In this document: piece after piece, positions 43,100 through 53,331 of the stretch
Numbering within the stretch: the stretch's first letter is position 1
How the letters are laid out: the number at the start of each line of letters is the position of its first letter
DNA from: Vibrio taketomensis
GTDB taxonomy: Bacteria; Pseudomonadota; Gammaproteobacteria; Enterobacterales; Vibrionaceae
Reading direction: 5' to 3'
Assembly (NCBI RefSeq): GCF_009938165.1
Contig: NZ_AP019649.1
Coordinates: 992,001 to 1,056,000 of the forward strand
Length of the DNA: 64,000 nt
Program-made: the position numbers and the translations under genes
The notes under the pieces: model-generated
The model's database searches: none
Told to the model about the DNA's origin: nothing
What the model saw: only the letters and a program-made list of their open reading frames with translations

Positions 43100-43315
43100 C
43101 GCGGCACAATATTAGAAACCTTTTGAAACATCGGATTTTTCAAAGTAATATTAGCATTAGCTATATTAGCTGATGCTTAACAAAAAACTAACTATTGCGG
43201 CACATATTATTAACAATGTGGTGTTTTTAAGAAACATTCTCAGGGAAATATGGATTCTGAGAAGCTAAAGCAATGAACGCAAAGCGTGTCTTTCAGCCGA
43301 CACATAGGAGTTCCC

Positions 43316-44902
43316 ATGATTGACATAGTTGATCTATCGCGGTTGCAGTTCGCACTGACAGCGATGTATCACTTCCTATTTGTACCGTTGACTCTAGGTA
43401 TGGCATTTTTACTTGCCATCATGGAATCGATGTACGTAATGACCAACAAGCAAATCTACAAGGACATGACTAAGTTCTGGGGTAAGCTTTTCGGTATTAA
43501 CTTCGCTCTAGGTGTGGCAACAGGCCTAACCATGGAGTTCCAGTTTGGTACTAACTGGTCATATTACTCTCACTACGTTGGTGACATCTTCGGTGCACCG
43601 CTCGCCATTGAAGCTCTAGTAGCCTTTTTCTTAGAATCCACTTTCGTTGGCTTATTCTTCTTTGGTTGGGATCGCCTATCTAAGCGTCAACACCTTGTTG
43701 TAACTTGGTTAGTGGCAATCGGTTCGAACTTCTCAGCACTATGGATTCTTGTAGCAAACGGCTGGATGCAACACCCAGTGGGCGCAGAATTCAACTTCGA
43801 AACCATGCGTATGGAAATGGTGAGCTTTGCTGAAGTGGTTCTAAACCCAGTAGCACAGGTGAAATTCGTTCACACTGTAGCGTCAGGTTACACTACAGGT
43901 GCAATGTTCATTCTAGGCATCAGCTCATGGTATCTACTAAAAGGCCGTGATGTTGCGTTTGCACGCCGTTCATTTGCTATCGCAGCATCGTTCGGTATGG
44001 CAGCAATTCTGTCTACTATCATCCTTGGTGACGAATCAGGTTACGAACTAGGCGACGTGCAAAAAGTGAAGCTAGCAGCAATTGAGGCTGAATGGCACAC
44101 TGAACCTGCACCAGCGGCGTTCACTGTTGTTGGTTTCCCAAGCCAAGATAAGATGGAAACAGAATACGCAATTAAGATCCCATACGTAATGGGTATCATT
44201 GCGACACGTTCTCTTGACACACAAGTAACGGGCCTAGTTGACCTTCGTGAACAACACGTTGAGCGTATCCGTAACGGTATGTACGCCTACGAGTTGCTTG
44301 AAAAACTACGCGCTGGTGATAAATCTGAAGCGAACAAAGCAGCGTTTGACGAAGTAAAAGATGACCTAGGTTACGGTCTACTTCTAAAACGTTACACCGA
44401 CAAAGTAACGGATGCGACTGAATCGCAAATCCAAGCGGCTGCGGATGACTCTATCCCAGAAGTTTGGCCGCTATTCTGGTCATTCCGTATCATGGTTGGC
44501 TGTGGTTTCGTAATGCTATTCGTATTTGGTATGGCATTTATCCAAACTTGTCGTCAAAAAATCGAACAAAAACCTTGGCTACTTAAAGCGGCGCTATTCA
44601 GTATTCCACTACCATGGATTGCGGTTGAAGCAGGTTGGTTCGTGGCAGAATTTGGCCGTCAACCATGGGCAGTAGGTGAAATTCTACCGGTACATGTTGC
44701 GGCATCAGCTCTGACTGCTGGCGAAATCTGGACATCACTATTTGCCATCCTTGCGCTGTACACTGTGTTCTTAATTGCAGAAGTGTACCTAATGGTTAAA
44801 TTCGCTCGCAAAGGTCCTAGCAGCCTGAAAACAGGTCGCTACCACTTTGAGCAAAACGCTGACTCTGTAGAAGACAAAGTTAGCCGCCAAGTAGAAGCAT
44901 AA
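43316..44902 (+). CDS. cydA: CydA, cytochrome bd ubiquinol oxidase subunit I
   Basis: Haem-bearing subunit of the high-affinity terminal oxidase. Starting at ATG 43316 (AGGAG upstream) puts the haem-ligand His at residue 19 ([12 protein letters not shown]) exactly as in E. coli; a frame ten codons longer exists but lacks that agreement. About nine membrane helices, [11 protein letters not shown], and the periplasmic Q-loop around residues 250-350. 528 aa. Confidence 0.96.
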   Translation: MIDIVDLSRLQFALTAMYHFLFVPLTLGMAFLLAIMESMYVMTNKQIYKDMTKFWGKLFGINFALGVATGLTMEFQFGTNWSYYSHYVGDIFGAPLAIEALVAFFLESTFVGLFFFGWDRLSKRQHLVVTWLVAIGSNFSALWILVANGWMQHPVGAEFNFETMRMEMVSFAEVVLNPVAQVKFVHTVASGYTTGAMFILGISSWYLLKGRDVAFARRSFAIAASFGMAAILSTIILGDESGYELGDVQKVKLAAIEAEWHTEPAPAAFTVVGFPSQDKMETEYAIKIPYVMGIIATRSLDTQVTGLVDLREQHVERIRNGMYAYELLEKLRAGDKSEANKAAFDEVKDDLGYGLLLKRYTDKVTDATESQIQAAADDSIPEVWPLFWSFRIMVGCGFVMLFVFGMAFIQTCRQKIEQKPWLLKAALFSIPLPWIAVEAGWFVAEFGRQPWAVGEILPVHVAASALTAGEIWTSLFAILALYTVFLIAEVYLMVKFARKGPSSLKTGRYHFEQNADSVEDKVSRQVEA

Positions 44903-44918
44903 GGCAAGGAGACAGATT

Positions 44919-46055
44919 ATGTTTGATTACGAAATCTTACGACTTATCTGGTGGGTGCTAATTGGCGTTCTAATGATAGGTTTTGCCATCACAGATGGTT
45001 TCGATATGGGCGTGGGTGCACTAGTGCCAATCATTGGTAAAAGTGACAATGAACGCCGTGTGATGATCAACTCGATCGCACCGCACTGGGACGGCAACCA
45101 AGTATGGCTAATCACCGCAGGTGGTGCGCTATTTGCAGCTTGGCCACTAGTATACGCAGCGTCATTCTCTGGTTTCTACCTAGCAATGATCTTGACGCTA
45201 GCTGCGCTATGGCTACGTCCGCTTGGTTTGGACTACCGTTCAAAAATTGAAGAGCCAAAATGGCGCCGTTCGTGGGATATCGCGATTTCAATCAGCGGTT
45301 TTGTTCCACCACTGATCTTCGGTGTGGCGTTTGGTAACCTTCTACAAGGCGTTCCATTCCAACTAAGTGACTTTATGATGCCGACTTACCACGGCTCATT
45401 CTTCGGTCTACTAAACCCATTTGCGCTGCTTTGTGGCCTAGTAAGTGTGTTTATGATTCTGATGCAAGGTTCTACTTGGCTACAAATGAAAACCACTGAC
45501 GAACTGCATGTTCGCGCACGCTCTGTAGCTCAGCTTATGGGTCTACTAACAGTGGCAGCATTTGTTGCAGCTGGTTTCTGGATCCAAAACATGGAAGGTT
45601 ACGTTATTACAACAGTAATCGACCACAACGCGGCTTCGAACCCTCTTAACAAAGAGGTAGTGCGTGAAGTAGGTGCGTGGATGAATAACTTCCACACTTA
45701 CCCTCTAATGTGGGCTGCGCCTGCACTGGGTGTGTTTATGCCTCTTCTAGCGGTAATCGCATCACGCTTTGAGAAAGGTGGCTTTGCTTTCCTATTCTCA
45801 AGCCTAGGTAACGCGGGTGTTATCCTAACTGCTGGTTTCTCTATGTTCCCGTTCATCATGCCTTCAAGCCTTGAACCATCACATAGTTTGACCATGTGGG
45901 ATGCAACGTCATCTGAGCTTACACTGAACCTAATGACAGCGGTTGCTGCTGTGTTCGTTCCAATCATTCTTGGTTACACCACTTGGGGTTACTACAAAAT
46001 GTTTGGTCGCTTGGATAACAAGTATATTGAAGATAACAAACACTCACTTTACTAA
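44919..46055 (+). CDS. cydB: CydB, cytochrome bd ubiquinol oxidase subunit II
   Basis: Partner subunit of CydA with about eight membrane helices. MFDYEILRLIWWVLIGVLMIGFAITDGFDMGVGAL and NQVWLITAGGALFAAWP are highly conserved CydB blocks. 378 aa. Starts 16 bases after cydA; cydX follows after 12 bases. Confidence 0.97.
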   Translation: MFDYEILRLIWWVLIGVLMIGFAITDGFDMGVGALVPIIGKSDNERRVMINSIAPHWDGNQVWLITAGGALFAAWPLVYAASFSGFYLAMILTLAALWLRPLGLDYRSKIEEPKWRRSWDIAISISGFVPPLIFGVAFGNLLQGVPFQLSDFMMPTYHGSFFGLLNPFALLCGLVSVFMILMQGSTWLQMKTTDELHVRARSVAQLMGLLTVAAFVAAGFWIQNMEGYVITTVIDHNAASNPLNKEVVREVGAWMNNFHTYPLMWAAPALGVFMPLLAVIASRFEKGGFAFLFSSLGNAGVILTAGFSMFPFIMPSSLEPSHSLTMWDATSSELTLNLMTAVAAVFVPIILGYTTWGYYKMFGRLDNKYIEDNKHSLY

Positions 46056-46067
46056 GGAGCAATTACT

Positions 46068-46175
46068 ATGTGGTATTTCGCATGGATCCTAGGTGTACTA
46101 CTTGCTTGTGCATTCGGTATCATCAACGCTCTTTGGTTAGAGCACACAGAAATGATGGACAAAGACAGTGAATAA
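46068..46175 (+). CDS. cydX: CydX, small subunit of cytochrome bd oxidase
   Basis: 35-residue single-helix protein starting MWYFAWILGVLLACAFGI, the CydX signature, with the conserved Tyr3 and Glu (WLEH) near residue 25. Needed for stable haem incorporation in the oxidase. AAGGAG ribosome site eight bases before the ATG. Its end overlaps the ybgE start by eight bases. Confidence 0.93.
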   Translation: MWYFAWILGVLLACAFGIINALWLEHTEMMDKDSE

Positions 46176-46470
46176 TCTCACTGACTTGATGACAAAAATA
46201 CATGCGCCGTTAGATAAAGCTCCACTGCGAGTTTTATCTTTGGTGCTGGGCTTCTTCCATGTTGCGATGCTAATGTGGAACCCTCATGCTTATTCAGAAG
46301 CAATTGGTGGCTTTAACGCATTTATTTCACCATTGCTGATTTGGGCAGTGTGTTCAAGTATGGTGTTTGGCTTGTCTTTCAAACCAAGAAATTGGTATTG
46401 GCAGGTTTTATTTAGCCCATACATCAGTTTGGGCATCTTGAGCTACTTAACAATCGCTTACGTTTTGTAG
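46168..46470 (+). CDS. ybgE: YbgE, cyd-operon membrane protein
   Basis: 100-residue inner-membrane protein with about three helices (LRVLSLVLGFFHVAMLMWNPHAYS, ISPLLIWAVCSSMVFGLSF, YISLGILSYLTIAYVL), conserved at the end of cyd operons; role unknown. Starts with a GTG that overlaps the cydX stop, so translation is likely coupled. Confidence 0.88.
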   Translation: MNNLTDLMTKIHAPLDKAPLRVLSLVLGFFHVAMLMWNPHAYSEAIGGFNAFISPLLIWAVCSSMVFGLSFKPRNWYWQVLFSPYISLGILSYLTIAYVL

Positions 46471-46505
46471 CAATAATTGCCTAAATACTCATCAAGAAAC
46501 CATTG

Positions 46506-46542
46506 AAAAAGCGCCTGATTTTTATATCAGGCGCTTTTTTTT
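46506..46542 (+). terminator. Terminator of the cyd operon
   Basis: Stem AGCGCCTGAT / ATCAGGCGCT followed by seven Ts, separating cyd from the ybgC-tol-pal operon. Confidence 0.93.
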
Positions 46543-46636
46543 CGTCTAACATCAGAATTCAGCTTTTAGCGCTTGCACATAAGTCGTTGTAATGCGTTAT
46601 AGTATTGCGTTAAACAAAGGATTTACGGGTAATATT

Positions 46637-47056
46637 GTGAGTAACACTTTGGAAATATTTTCATGGCCTGTCACGGTCTATTATGAAGATACCGATGCCG
46701 GTGGTGTGGTCTATCATTCCAACTATTTAAAGTATTTTGAAAGGGCAAGAACGGAGATGCTTCGCAGTGTTGGCGTTTCACAACATGCACTTTTGGAACA
46801 AAATATTGGTTTTGTAGTCCGACATATGGACATCGATTATTTACAGGGTGCAAGGCTTGATGATCAATTACTGGTGAATACTTCGATCGCCGAGTTAAAA
46901 AAAGCATCGTTAACATTCTGTCAGGAGATCGTAAATCCTGACGGCAAGACATTGTGCCGCGCCATGGTTAAGGTAGCATGTATCGACAATCAGAGGATGA
47001 AACCAACTGCGATTCCTCAAGCAATATTTATGGAGTTTTCTGGAAGTGACCGCTGA
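46637..47056 (+). CDS. ybgC: YbgC, Tol-Pal-associated acyl-CoA thioesterase
   Basis: Hotdog-fold thioesterase (139 aa from the GTG at 46637). The catalytic motif [26 protein letters not shown] contains the active-site Asp. In E. coli YbgC acts on acyl-ACP/CoA and is first gene of the tol-pal cluster. The GTG start was chosen because the family begins a few residues before FxWPVxVYYEDTD; the frame extends 15 codons upstream. It overlaps tolQ by 11 bases. Confidence 0.93.
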   Translation: MSNTLEIFSWPVTVYYEDTDAGGVVYHSNYLKYFERARTEMLRSVGVSQHALLEQNIGFVVRHMDIDYLQGARLDDQLLVNTSIAELKKASLTFCQEIVNPDGKTLCRAMVKVACIDNQRMKPTAIPQAIFMEFSGSDR

Positions 47057-47729
47057 TATCTCAATTCTTGATCTGTTTTTGCAGGCGAGCTTGCTCGTAA
47101 AAATGGTAATGCTGATTCTTCTTGGTATGTCGATTGCCTCATGGGCGATGATCATAAAGCGCAGTAAAGTGCTTTCTCAAGCAGCAAAAGACACAGAAGC
47201 GTTTGAAGACAAATTCTGGTCAGGTACAGACCTATCTGTGATTTACCAAGCGGTGGCAAAACGCAAAGATGAACTCTCAGGTACTGAAGAAATTTTCTAC
47301 TCAGGTTTTAGCGAATTTGCGCGTTTACATAAATCGAATGCGAATTCACCAGACTACATTATGGAAGGTACAGGCCGTGCTATGCGCGTTGCAGTTGCGC
47401 GTGAAGTAGACGAGCTAGAAACCAGTCTACCATTTTTGGCAACCGTTGGCTCAATCAGTCCATACATTGGTCTATTTGGTACGGTATGGGGCATCATGCA
47501 CGCCTTCATCGCGCTGGGCGAAGTGAAACAAGCCACCCTTGCTATGGTAGCACCAGGTATCGCCGAAGCGTTGGTCGCGACAGCAATGGGCTTGTTCGCC
47601 GCTATTCCAGCAGTTATGGCATACAACCGTCTAAGCAACAAAGTTTCTAAGCTTGAGCATAACTACGCGACCTTCTCAGAAGAGTTTCATAGCATTCTGC
47701 ACCGTCAAGTGATGGCGGGAAGGGAGTAA
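47046..47729 (+). CDS. tolQ: TolQ, proton-channel subunit of the Tol-Pal system
   Basis: MotA/ExbB-family protein with three helices; forms a channel with TolR that energises TolA. Conserved blocks: [42 protein letters not shown] and [31 protein letters not shown]. 227 aa. Starts at a GTG overlapping ybgC; tolR follows after three bases. Confidence 0.97.
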   Translation: MTADISILDLFLQASLLVKMVMLILLGMSIASWAMIIKRSKVLSQAAKDTEAFEDKFWSGTDLSVIYQAVAKRKDELSGTEEIFYSGFSEFARLHKSNANSPDYIMEGTGRAMRVAVAREVDELETSLPFLATVGSISPYIGLFGTVWGIMHAFIALGEVKQATLAMVAPGIAEALVATAMGLFAAIPAVMAYNRLSNKVSKLEHNYATFSEEFHSILHRQVMAGRE

Positions 47730-47732
47730 CGC

Positions 47733-48176
47733 ATGGCGGGTTATCAACCTAAAAAGCGTAAAATGACGGCAGAGATCAACGTAGTACCATACATCGATGT
47801 GATGTTGGTATTGTTGATCATCTTTATGGTGACTTCACCGTTCGTTACTCAAGGTGTGGAAGTTGAACTACCAAAAACTGAGAGCGCGACCCCAGCCCAA
47901 GATTTGGCGGGTGACAGTGATGCAAGCTTTATCATCGTTGAAGTAGATCGCGATGGTAATTTTGGCTTGAGCGTCAACGACGAAGAAGTGATTCGTGGTA
48001 TTTCTTTGCAAGATCTGATCGTACGTGTAAAAGCAGAGCTGAGCTTAAAACCTAACTCACCAGTTGCGGTGGGTGGAGATGCAGCGACACCATACGCAGA
48101 GATTGTATTGATATTGGATGAGTTGAGCCAAGCAGGCATTGCCAAAGTCGGTCTGCTAACGGACATCAAGGAATAA
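47733..48176 (+). CDS. tolR: TolR, proton-channel subunit of the Tol-Pal system
   Basis: 147-residue ExbD-family protein: one N-terminal helix with the essential Asp in the PYIDVMLVLLIIFMVT segment, then a periplasmic dimerisation domain that binds peptidoglycan. MTAEINVVPYIDVMLVLL is highly conserved. 12 bases before tolA. Confidence 0.97.
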   Translation: MAGYQPKKRKMTAEINVVPYIDVMLVLLIIFMVTSPFVTQGVEVELPKTESATPAQDLAGDSDASFIIVEVDRDGNFGLSVNDEEVIRGISLQDLIVRVKAELSLKPNSPVAVGGDAATPYAEIVLILDELSQAGIAKVGLLTDIKE

Positions 48177-48188
48177 GTCGTTCACTGC

Positions 48189-49227
48189 ATGAAAGACCAT
48201 AAGCTAAATAAAAACAAAATGGGCAAACCGATCTTAGTATCGGTGGCCCTGCATGCGACTTTAATTGCAGCACTTATCTGGGGTACCGATTTCACGATGT
48301 CAGAACCTACGCCAACGGCGGGAATGGTTGAGGCGGTAGTGATTGACCCTGCGTTGGTGCGCCAGCAAGCGCAGCAAATTCGCAAACAGCGCGAAGAAGC
48401 CTCACGTAAAGAGCAAGACCGCCTTGATAAACTCCGTCGTGAAAGTGAACAGCTTGAGAAAAACCGTAAAGCGGAAGAAGAACGCATTCGTAAACTGAAA
48501 GAGCAGCAAGCAAGAGAAGCAAAAGCAGCACGCGAAGCGGAAAACAACAAAAAGAAAGACAAAAGAAAGAAAGTTCGCAAAGAGAAAGAGCGAACAACAA
48601 CGAAAAGAACATAAATAAAGAAGCGGCAATAGCAAAGCTGAAAAAGAGCGCATCGAAAAAGAAGCTGCAGCAGCGAAAGCAGAGCAGCAGCGTATCGAGC
48701 GTGAAAAACAAGCAAAAGCGGCCGAAGAGAAAGCGCGTAAAGAGCGTGACGCTGCAGAGCGAGCAGAGAAAGAGCGTATTGCTAAAGAAAAAGCAGCGAA
48801 AGAAGCCGCAGAAAAAGCGCGCAAAGAAAAAGAACGTTTAGAACGTTTAGAGCGCGAGCGTAAAGAGCAAGAAGCGGCTTTGGATGACATCTTCTCTGGG
48901 TTAGAAAGTGAAGCAGAACAAAACAGTGCGGCACGCGGCCAGTTTGTTGATAGTGAAGTTGCTCGTTATGGTGCCATCTATACGCAACTTATCAAAGATA
49001 AGCTATTGGTGGAGGACTACTTTCGGGGAAAGTCCTGTCGAGTTAACTTACGTCTCATTTCGACTGGGGCAGGTGCGATTGTCAGTAAGTTTAGCGTTCT
49101 AGAAGGCGATAACCGAGTGTGCGCAGCAACGGAGCGTGCCGTGTCACAAGTTACTAGCTTCCCGCTGCCTACCGACCCGAGTGTGGTTAGTAAACTAAAG
49201 AATATTAACCTAACTGTTGAACTTTAA
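48189..49227 (+). pseudogene. tolA: TolA, periplasm-spanning Tol-Pal protein, broken by two indels
   Basis: N-terminal anchor (VSVALHATLIAALIWG), a long Lys/Glu/Ala-rich helix, and a C-terminal domain III (YGAIYTQLIKDKL, SCRVNLRLI) are all encoded, but in three frames. The first frame ends at 48614 after 141 residues. Adding one A in GGAAAAC (near 48539-48543) and one in GCAAAGC (near 48634-48637) restores a single frame with no stops and about 346 aa. TolA normally links the inner membrane to Pal and TolB. Upstream tolQR and downstream tolB-pal-cpoB are intact, so either this is a sequence error or envelope function would be strongly affected. Confidence 0.88.
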
Positions 49228-49242
49228 TGAAAGGATGAGCTT

Positions 49243-50595
49243 GTGTTAAAGCGATTAATATTAGGACTCGTACTGATTGTTTCGAGCACCATTCAAGTAG
49301 CCAATGCGGCACTGGAATTGGTGATCACAGATGGTATCGACTCGGCTCGCCCGATTGCTATCGTACCATTTAAATGGGAAGGCGCAGCGCCACTGCCGCA
49401 AGATGTTTCGGCAGTGATTGCCTCTGACTTACAACGTAGTGGTAAGTTCAGCCCTGTTGCGACTAACAACATGCCTCAAACGCCTTATACTGATGCTGAA
49501 ATTAATTTTGAAGCATGGACACGTATTGGGGTCGACTCTCTGCTAACAGGCACAATTACCACAGACGCAAAGGGCGACTACGTGATCAATTACCAATTGA
49601 TTGACGTTGCGCGTGGCCAATTGACCAAAGGTCAAAGTAAAGCACTCGGCGCCGATGGTGATCTTATACTTTCTCGCGATCATGTGCTGTTTAACAAACG
49701 TGCAGTGGTGCCGAAAAATCGTCTACGTGAGTATGCGCACCGCATTTCAGACCTTGTTTACGAAAAACTAACTGGCGAGCGCGGCGCATTCTTAACGCGC
49801 ATTGCTTACGTAGTGGTGAATGACAAAGACCCATACCCATACCAACTGCGTGTGGCGGATTATGACGGATACAACGAGCGTTTAGTATTGCGTTCTAAGC
49901 AACCTCTAATGTCACCTGCTTGGTCACCAGATGGAAAACAACTGGCGTATGTGAGTTTCCAAGACGGCCAGGCGGAAATTTTCATCATGAACATTTACAC
50001 CGGCAAGAGTGAAAAGATTACTTCTTACCCACGTCACAACGGTGCACCACGTTTTTCACCGGATGGTAAAACACTTGCTCTAGTATTGTCGAAAACGGGT
50101 AGCTTGCAGGTTTATACACTCGATCTAGCGACACGAAAGTTAACGCAAATTACGCGGGGCAGATCAAATAATACAGAACCATTTTGGCACCCTGATGGAA
50201 AATCCTTGATCTTCACTTCCGATCGGGGTGGTAAACCTCAGATTTATCGAGTAAATTTGGCAGACGGTGCCACAAGCCGTATAACTTGGCAGGGTAGCCA
50301 AAACCTGGGTGGCCAAATTACGCCAGATGGTCGTTATTTGGTTATGGTAAATAGAAGCAACTCAGGCTTTAACCTTGCCAAACAAGATCTGGAATCGGGT
50401 GCAGTACAAATATTAACCAAGACACTTTTGGACGAATCTCCAAGTATCGCGCCAAATGGTGGCATGGTTATTTACAGCTCTATCTATAACAAGACCAACG
50501 TACTATCGATGGTTTCAATAGATGGCCGCTTTAAAGCTCGTTTACCAGCAACAAATGGTCGCGTCCGCGCTCCGGCATGGTCACCGTTTTTGTAG
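49243..50595 (+). CDS. tolB: TolB, periplasmic beta-propeller protein of Tol-Pal
   Basis: 450-residue exported protein: signal peptide ([16 protein letters not shown]), an alpha/beta N-domain that contacts TolA, and a six-bladed propeller with the repeated SPDGKxLAxVS motif ([41 protein letters not shown]). The propeller binds Pal. GTG start with AAGGATGAGC upstream. pal follows after 32 bases. Confidence 0.97.
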   Translation: MLKRLILGLVLIVSSTIQVANAALELVITDGIDSARPIAIVPFKWEGAAPLPQDVSAVIASDLQRSGKFSPVATNNMPQTPYTDAEINFEAWTRIGVDSLLTGTITTDAKGDYVINYQLIDVARGQLTKGQSKALGADGDLILSRDHVLFNKRAVVPKNRLREYAHRISDLVYEKLTGERGAFLTRIAYVVVNDKDPYPYQLRVADYDGYNERLVLRSKQPLMSPAWSPDGKQLAYVSFQDGQAEIFIMNIYTGKSEKITSYPRHNGAPRFSPDGKTLALVLSKTGSLQVYTLDLATRKLTQITRGRSNNTEPFWHPDGKSLIFTSDRGGKPQIYRVNLADGATSRITWQGSQNLGGQITPDGRYLVMVNRSNSGFNLAKQDLESGAVQILTKTLLDESPSIAPNGGMVIYSSIYNKTNVLSMVSIDGRFKARLPATNGRVRAPAWSPFL

Positions 50596-50627
50596 CAAGT
50601 AAGTTTAAAATAGTAAGGAAAACACAA

Positions 50628-51146
50628 ATGCAACTTAACAAAGTTCTTAAAGGGCTACTAATTGCACTACCAGTTCTAGCGGTTACGGCATGTAGTTCAA
50701 GCGACGATGCTGCAAATGCGGCTGGCTCAGAAACTAACAACAATGGTTCATCAACAACAGTAACAACTCCGATTGATGAGCAAGGTCAATTAGCTGAGCA
50801 AGAGCTTAAAGATCAAGTAATGCAAGCTTCAACTATTTACTTCGCGTTCGACAATGCAACTATTGCTAGCGACTACGAAAAAGTACTAGCGCTGCACGCT
50901 AAGTACCTAAGCTCTAACCCAGCAATCAAAGTTACTATCGAAGGTCACGCGGATGAGCGCGGTACTCCTGAGTACAACATCGCTCTTGGTGAACGTCGTG
51001 CACAAGCAGTATCTATGTACCTACAAGCACTAGGTGTACAGGCTGACCAAATCGCTATCGTAAGCTACGGTGAAGAGAAGCCGCTAGTTCTAGGTCAGTC
51101 TGACGAAGCATACGCTAAGAACCGCCGCGCAGTTCTAGTGTACTAA
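50628..51146 (+). CDS. pal: Pal, peptidoglycan-associated lipoprotein
   Basis: Outer-membrane lipoprotein (172 aa). Lipobox AVTAC gives the lipidated Cys, a Ser/Asn/Thr linker follows, and then an OmpA-C domain binding diaminopimelate: [18 protein letters not shown] and [21 protein letters not shown]. The ATG at 50628 has AAGGAA upstream, and an in-frame longer form would hide the signal peptide. Confidence 0.97.
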   Translation: MQLNKVLKGLLIALPVLAVTACSSSDDAANAAGSETNNNGSSTTVTTPIDEQGQLAEQELKDQVMQASTIYFAFDNATIASDYEKVLALHAKYLSSNPAIKVTIEGHADERGTPEYNIALGERRAQAVSMYLQALGVQADQIAIVSYGEEKPLVLGQSDEAYAKNRRAVLVY

Positions 51147-51161
51147 TTCGAGGACGACCTC

Positions 51162-51929
51162 ATGTTCAGTAACTTAAAGCATGTTTTTTCGCTTACGTTA
51201 CTGGCAAGTGCAGCGAACCTAGCGTTCGCTGCACCAGCTCCAGTAGCCGATCTCAGTGGCAGCTCAGCCAATTCTTCCTTTTCTTCAAATGAGAACGACA
51301 TTCAGCGTCTAGAACGACTGCTGGAAAACCGTAATCGCGTGCAATTACAATTGCAGCAACAAGTGGACTCAATGGCACTTGAAATCAGCGATTTACGTGG
51401 TCAAATTGAAAAGAATAATTATGACATGCAACAAATGTTGCAACGTCAGCGCGAGCTGTTCATCGAGCTCGATAAAGTTCGACAAGAAAAAGCAACGCCA
51501 GTTGTCGCGCCAGTTGAAAAACCAACGGCAAAAAAAGAACCGCAAGGAACGTTTAGCAGTAATGTGGACGAACAAACCGCGTATCAAAATGCGGTCGATT
51601 TGATCCTCAAAAAGCGTGACTACGCAGGCGCTATTGCAGCGTTTGTGCAGTTCCAAAAAGACTTCCCTGATTCTACCTTTATGCCAAATTCCCATTATTG
51701 GTTAGGTCAGCTTTATTTCGCTAAAAAGCAAGATAAAGAAGCAGTGAAGAGTTTTGCTGCAGTTGTGGCGTACCCAGATTCAAACAAACGCGCTGATGCG
51801 TTAGTGAAATTGGGGGATATTGCAGAGCGTAACAATAACGCTGAGCAAGCGAAAAAGTACTATCAACAAGTGGTAACTGAATACCCTGGTAGCGCTTCAG
51901 CCAATATGGTGCAAGAAAAGCTAAAGTAA
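51162..51929 (+). CDS. cpoB: CpoB (YbgF), Tol-Pal cell-division coordinator
   Basis: Periplasmic protein that couples Tol-Pal activity with peptidoglycan synthesis. Signal peptide ending AFA, a trimerising coiled coil rich in Gln/Arg (residues ~45-110), and C-terminal TPR repeats (AYQNAVDLILKKRDYAGAIAAFVQF, NSHYWLGQLYFAKKQDKEAVKSF). 255 aa. Last gene of the tol operon. Confidence 0.95.
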   Translation: MFSNLKHVFSLTLLASAANLAFAAPAPVADLSGSSANSSFSSNENDIQRLERLLENRNRVQLQLQQQVDSMALEISDLRGQIEKNNYDMQQMLQRQRELFIELDKVRQEKATPVVAPVEKPTAKKEPQGTFSSNVDEQTAYQNAVDLILKKRDYAGAIAAFVQFQKDFPDSTFMPNSHYWLGQLYFAKKQDKEAVKSFAAVVAYPDSNKRADALVKLGDIAERNNNAEQAKKYYQQVVTEYPGSASANMVQEKLK

Positions 51930-51946
51930 AACATTGAGCTTTTGAA

Positions 51947-51971
51947 AGAGGTGCTTCGGCACCTTTTTTTG
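51947..51971 (+). terminator. Terminator of the tol-pal operon
   Basis: Stem AGGTGC / GCACCT with TTCG tetraloop followed by seven Ts, 20 bases past the cpoB stop. Confidence 0.92.
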
Positions 51972-52091
51972 TTTACGGCTCAGTGCAACTCGCAATAACG
52001 CTATCAGCGAGTATCAGCCAAAGCGCTTTGATTCTTGATATCGATCGGAGTTACAATACTCGGACTAACGGAAGTTGCGTAGAGCAGAGCA

Positions 52092-53153
52092 ATGAGTCAC
52101 ATTTTAGATAAAATCGATACAGTTTATCCTTTCCCTCCAAAACCAAAACCATTAAGCGATGAACAAAAGCGCGCTCATATCGAAAACATTAAGCGTTTGC
52201 TTAAAGAAAAAGATGCGGTATTGATCGCCCACTATTACACCGATCCCGAGATCCAAGCATTAGCGGAAGAGACGGGTGGTTTTGTTGGTGACTCATTGGA
52301 GATGGCGAAGTTTGGTAACCGTCATTCTGCGAGTACATTGATCATTGCTGGCGTTCGTTTTATGGGTGAATCAGCGAAGATTCTTACTCCTGAAAAACGT
52401 ATTTTGATGCCAACACTTGATGCGGAATGCTCACTTGACTTGGGCTGTCCTGCAGATAAATTCACTGAGTTTTGTGATGCGCACCCAGACCACACTGTTG
52501 TGGTTTATGCAAACACTTCTGCAGCGGTTAAAGCACGTGCTGATTGGGTGGTTACCTCAAGCATCGCGCTTGAAATCGTCGAGCACCTAGACAGTGAAGA
52601 TAAGCCAATCATTTGGGGCCCAGACCGCCACTTAGGTTCATACATCGCTAACAAAACTGGCGCAGATATGCTGCTATGGCAAGGTGAGTGTGTTGTTCAC
52701 GATGAGTTCTCTGCTGATGCACTGCGTAAAGCGAAAACGCTTTACCCTGATGCAGCGGTATTGGTTCACCCAGAATCACCAGCAAGCGTTGTAGAGCTTG
52801 CTGATGCAGTTGGTTCAACTAGCCAGTTAATCAAGGCAGCCAAAGAGCTACCACAACAAAAAATGATTGTGGCGACAGACAAAGGCATCTTCTTTAAGAT
52901 GCAACAGCTTGTGCCTGAGAAAGAACTGATTGAAGCGCCAACAGCGGGCGCAGGCGCGACTTGTCGTAGCTGCGCACACTGCCCTTGGATGGCTATGAAC
53001 GGCTTGCAAGCGATTGAAGCGGCACTGACAGAAGGCGGTGAACAACATGAGATCTTTGTTGATGAAGCACTACGTGTGAAATCACTGATCCCACTGAACC
53101 GCATGCTTGATTTTGCCGAGCAGCTTAATATGCAAGTGAAAGGCAATGCCTAA
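52092..53153 (+). CDS. nadA: NadA, quinolinate synthase
   Basis: Iron-sulphur enzyme condensing iminoaspartate with dihydroxyacetone phosphate for NAD synthesis. The [4Fe-4S] Cys residues lie in [22 protein letters not shown] and [12 protein letters not shown]. 353 aa. Downstream of tol-pal as in E. coli; monocistronic with its own terminator. Confidence 0.97.
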   Translation: MSHILDKIDTVYPFPPKPKPLSDEQKRAHIENIKRLLKEKDAVLIAHYYTDPEIQALAEETGGFVGDSLEMAKFGNRHSASTLIIAGVRFMGESAKILTPEKRILMPTLDAECSLDLGCPADKFTEFCDAHPDHTVVVYANTSAAVKARADWVVTSSIALEIVEHLDSEDKPIIWGPDRHLGSYIANKTGADMLLWQGECVVHDEFSADALRKAKTLYPDAAVLVHPESPASVVELADAVGSTSQLIKAAKELPQQKMIVATDKGIFFKMQQLVPEKELIEAPTAGAGATCRSCAHCPWMAMNGLQAIEAALTEGGEQHEIFVDEALRVKSLIPLNRMLDFAEQLNMQVKGNA

Positions 53154-53201
53154 TTTGCCTTACTGAATGACTGTTTAGATACACGATTCAGAATATGATT
53201 T

Positions 53202-53231
53202 TCAAGCCAGCAGTTTTGCTGGCTTTTTTTA
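53202..53231 (+). terminator. Terminator after nadA
   Basis: Stem AGCCAGCA / TGCTGGCT with short loop followed by seven Ts. Confidence 0.92.
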
Positions 53232-53331
53232 TCCGCTTGCGCAGCCTCTCATCTTATCGTTCGTTATTCGCATCAATTCACTATATCTGCTTGAATTACA
53301 CTATGGTTCATAATAATCAGCGGAATGATTG

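Larger units (their letters stand above)
42779..43315 (+). promoter_or_regulatory. cydABX upstream regulatory region
   Basis: 537 bases, AT-rich, without a gene. It contains the CRP-like and FNR-like sites annotated separately and the ribosome site AGGAG just before cydA. No rho-independent terminator of ruvB was identified. Length and site content suggest complex oxygen and carbon control of the oxidase operon. Confidence 0.6.

Noticed and set aside
48182-48890. Ser/Phe/Arg-rich minus-strand frames of 130-180 codons opposite tolA
   Set aside because: Antisense of the Lys/Glu/Ala repeats of tolA.
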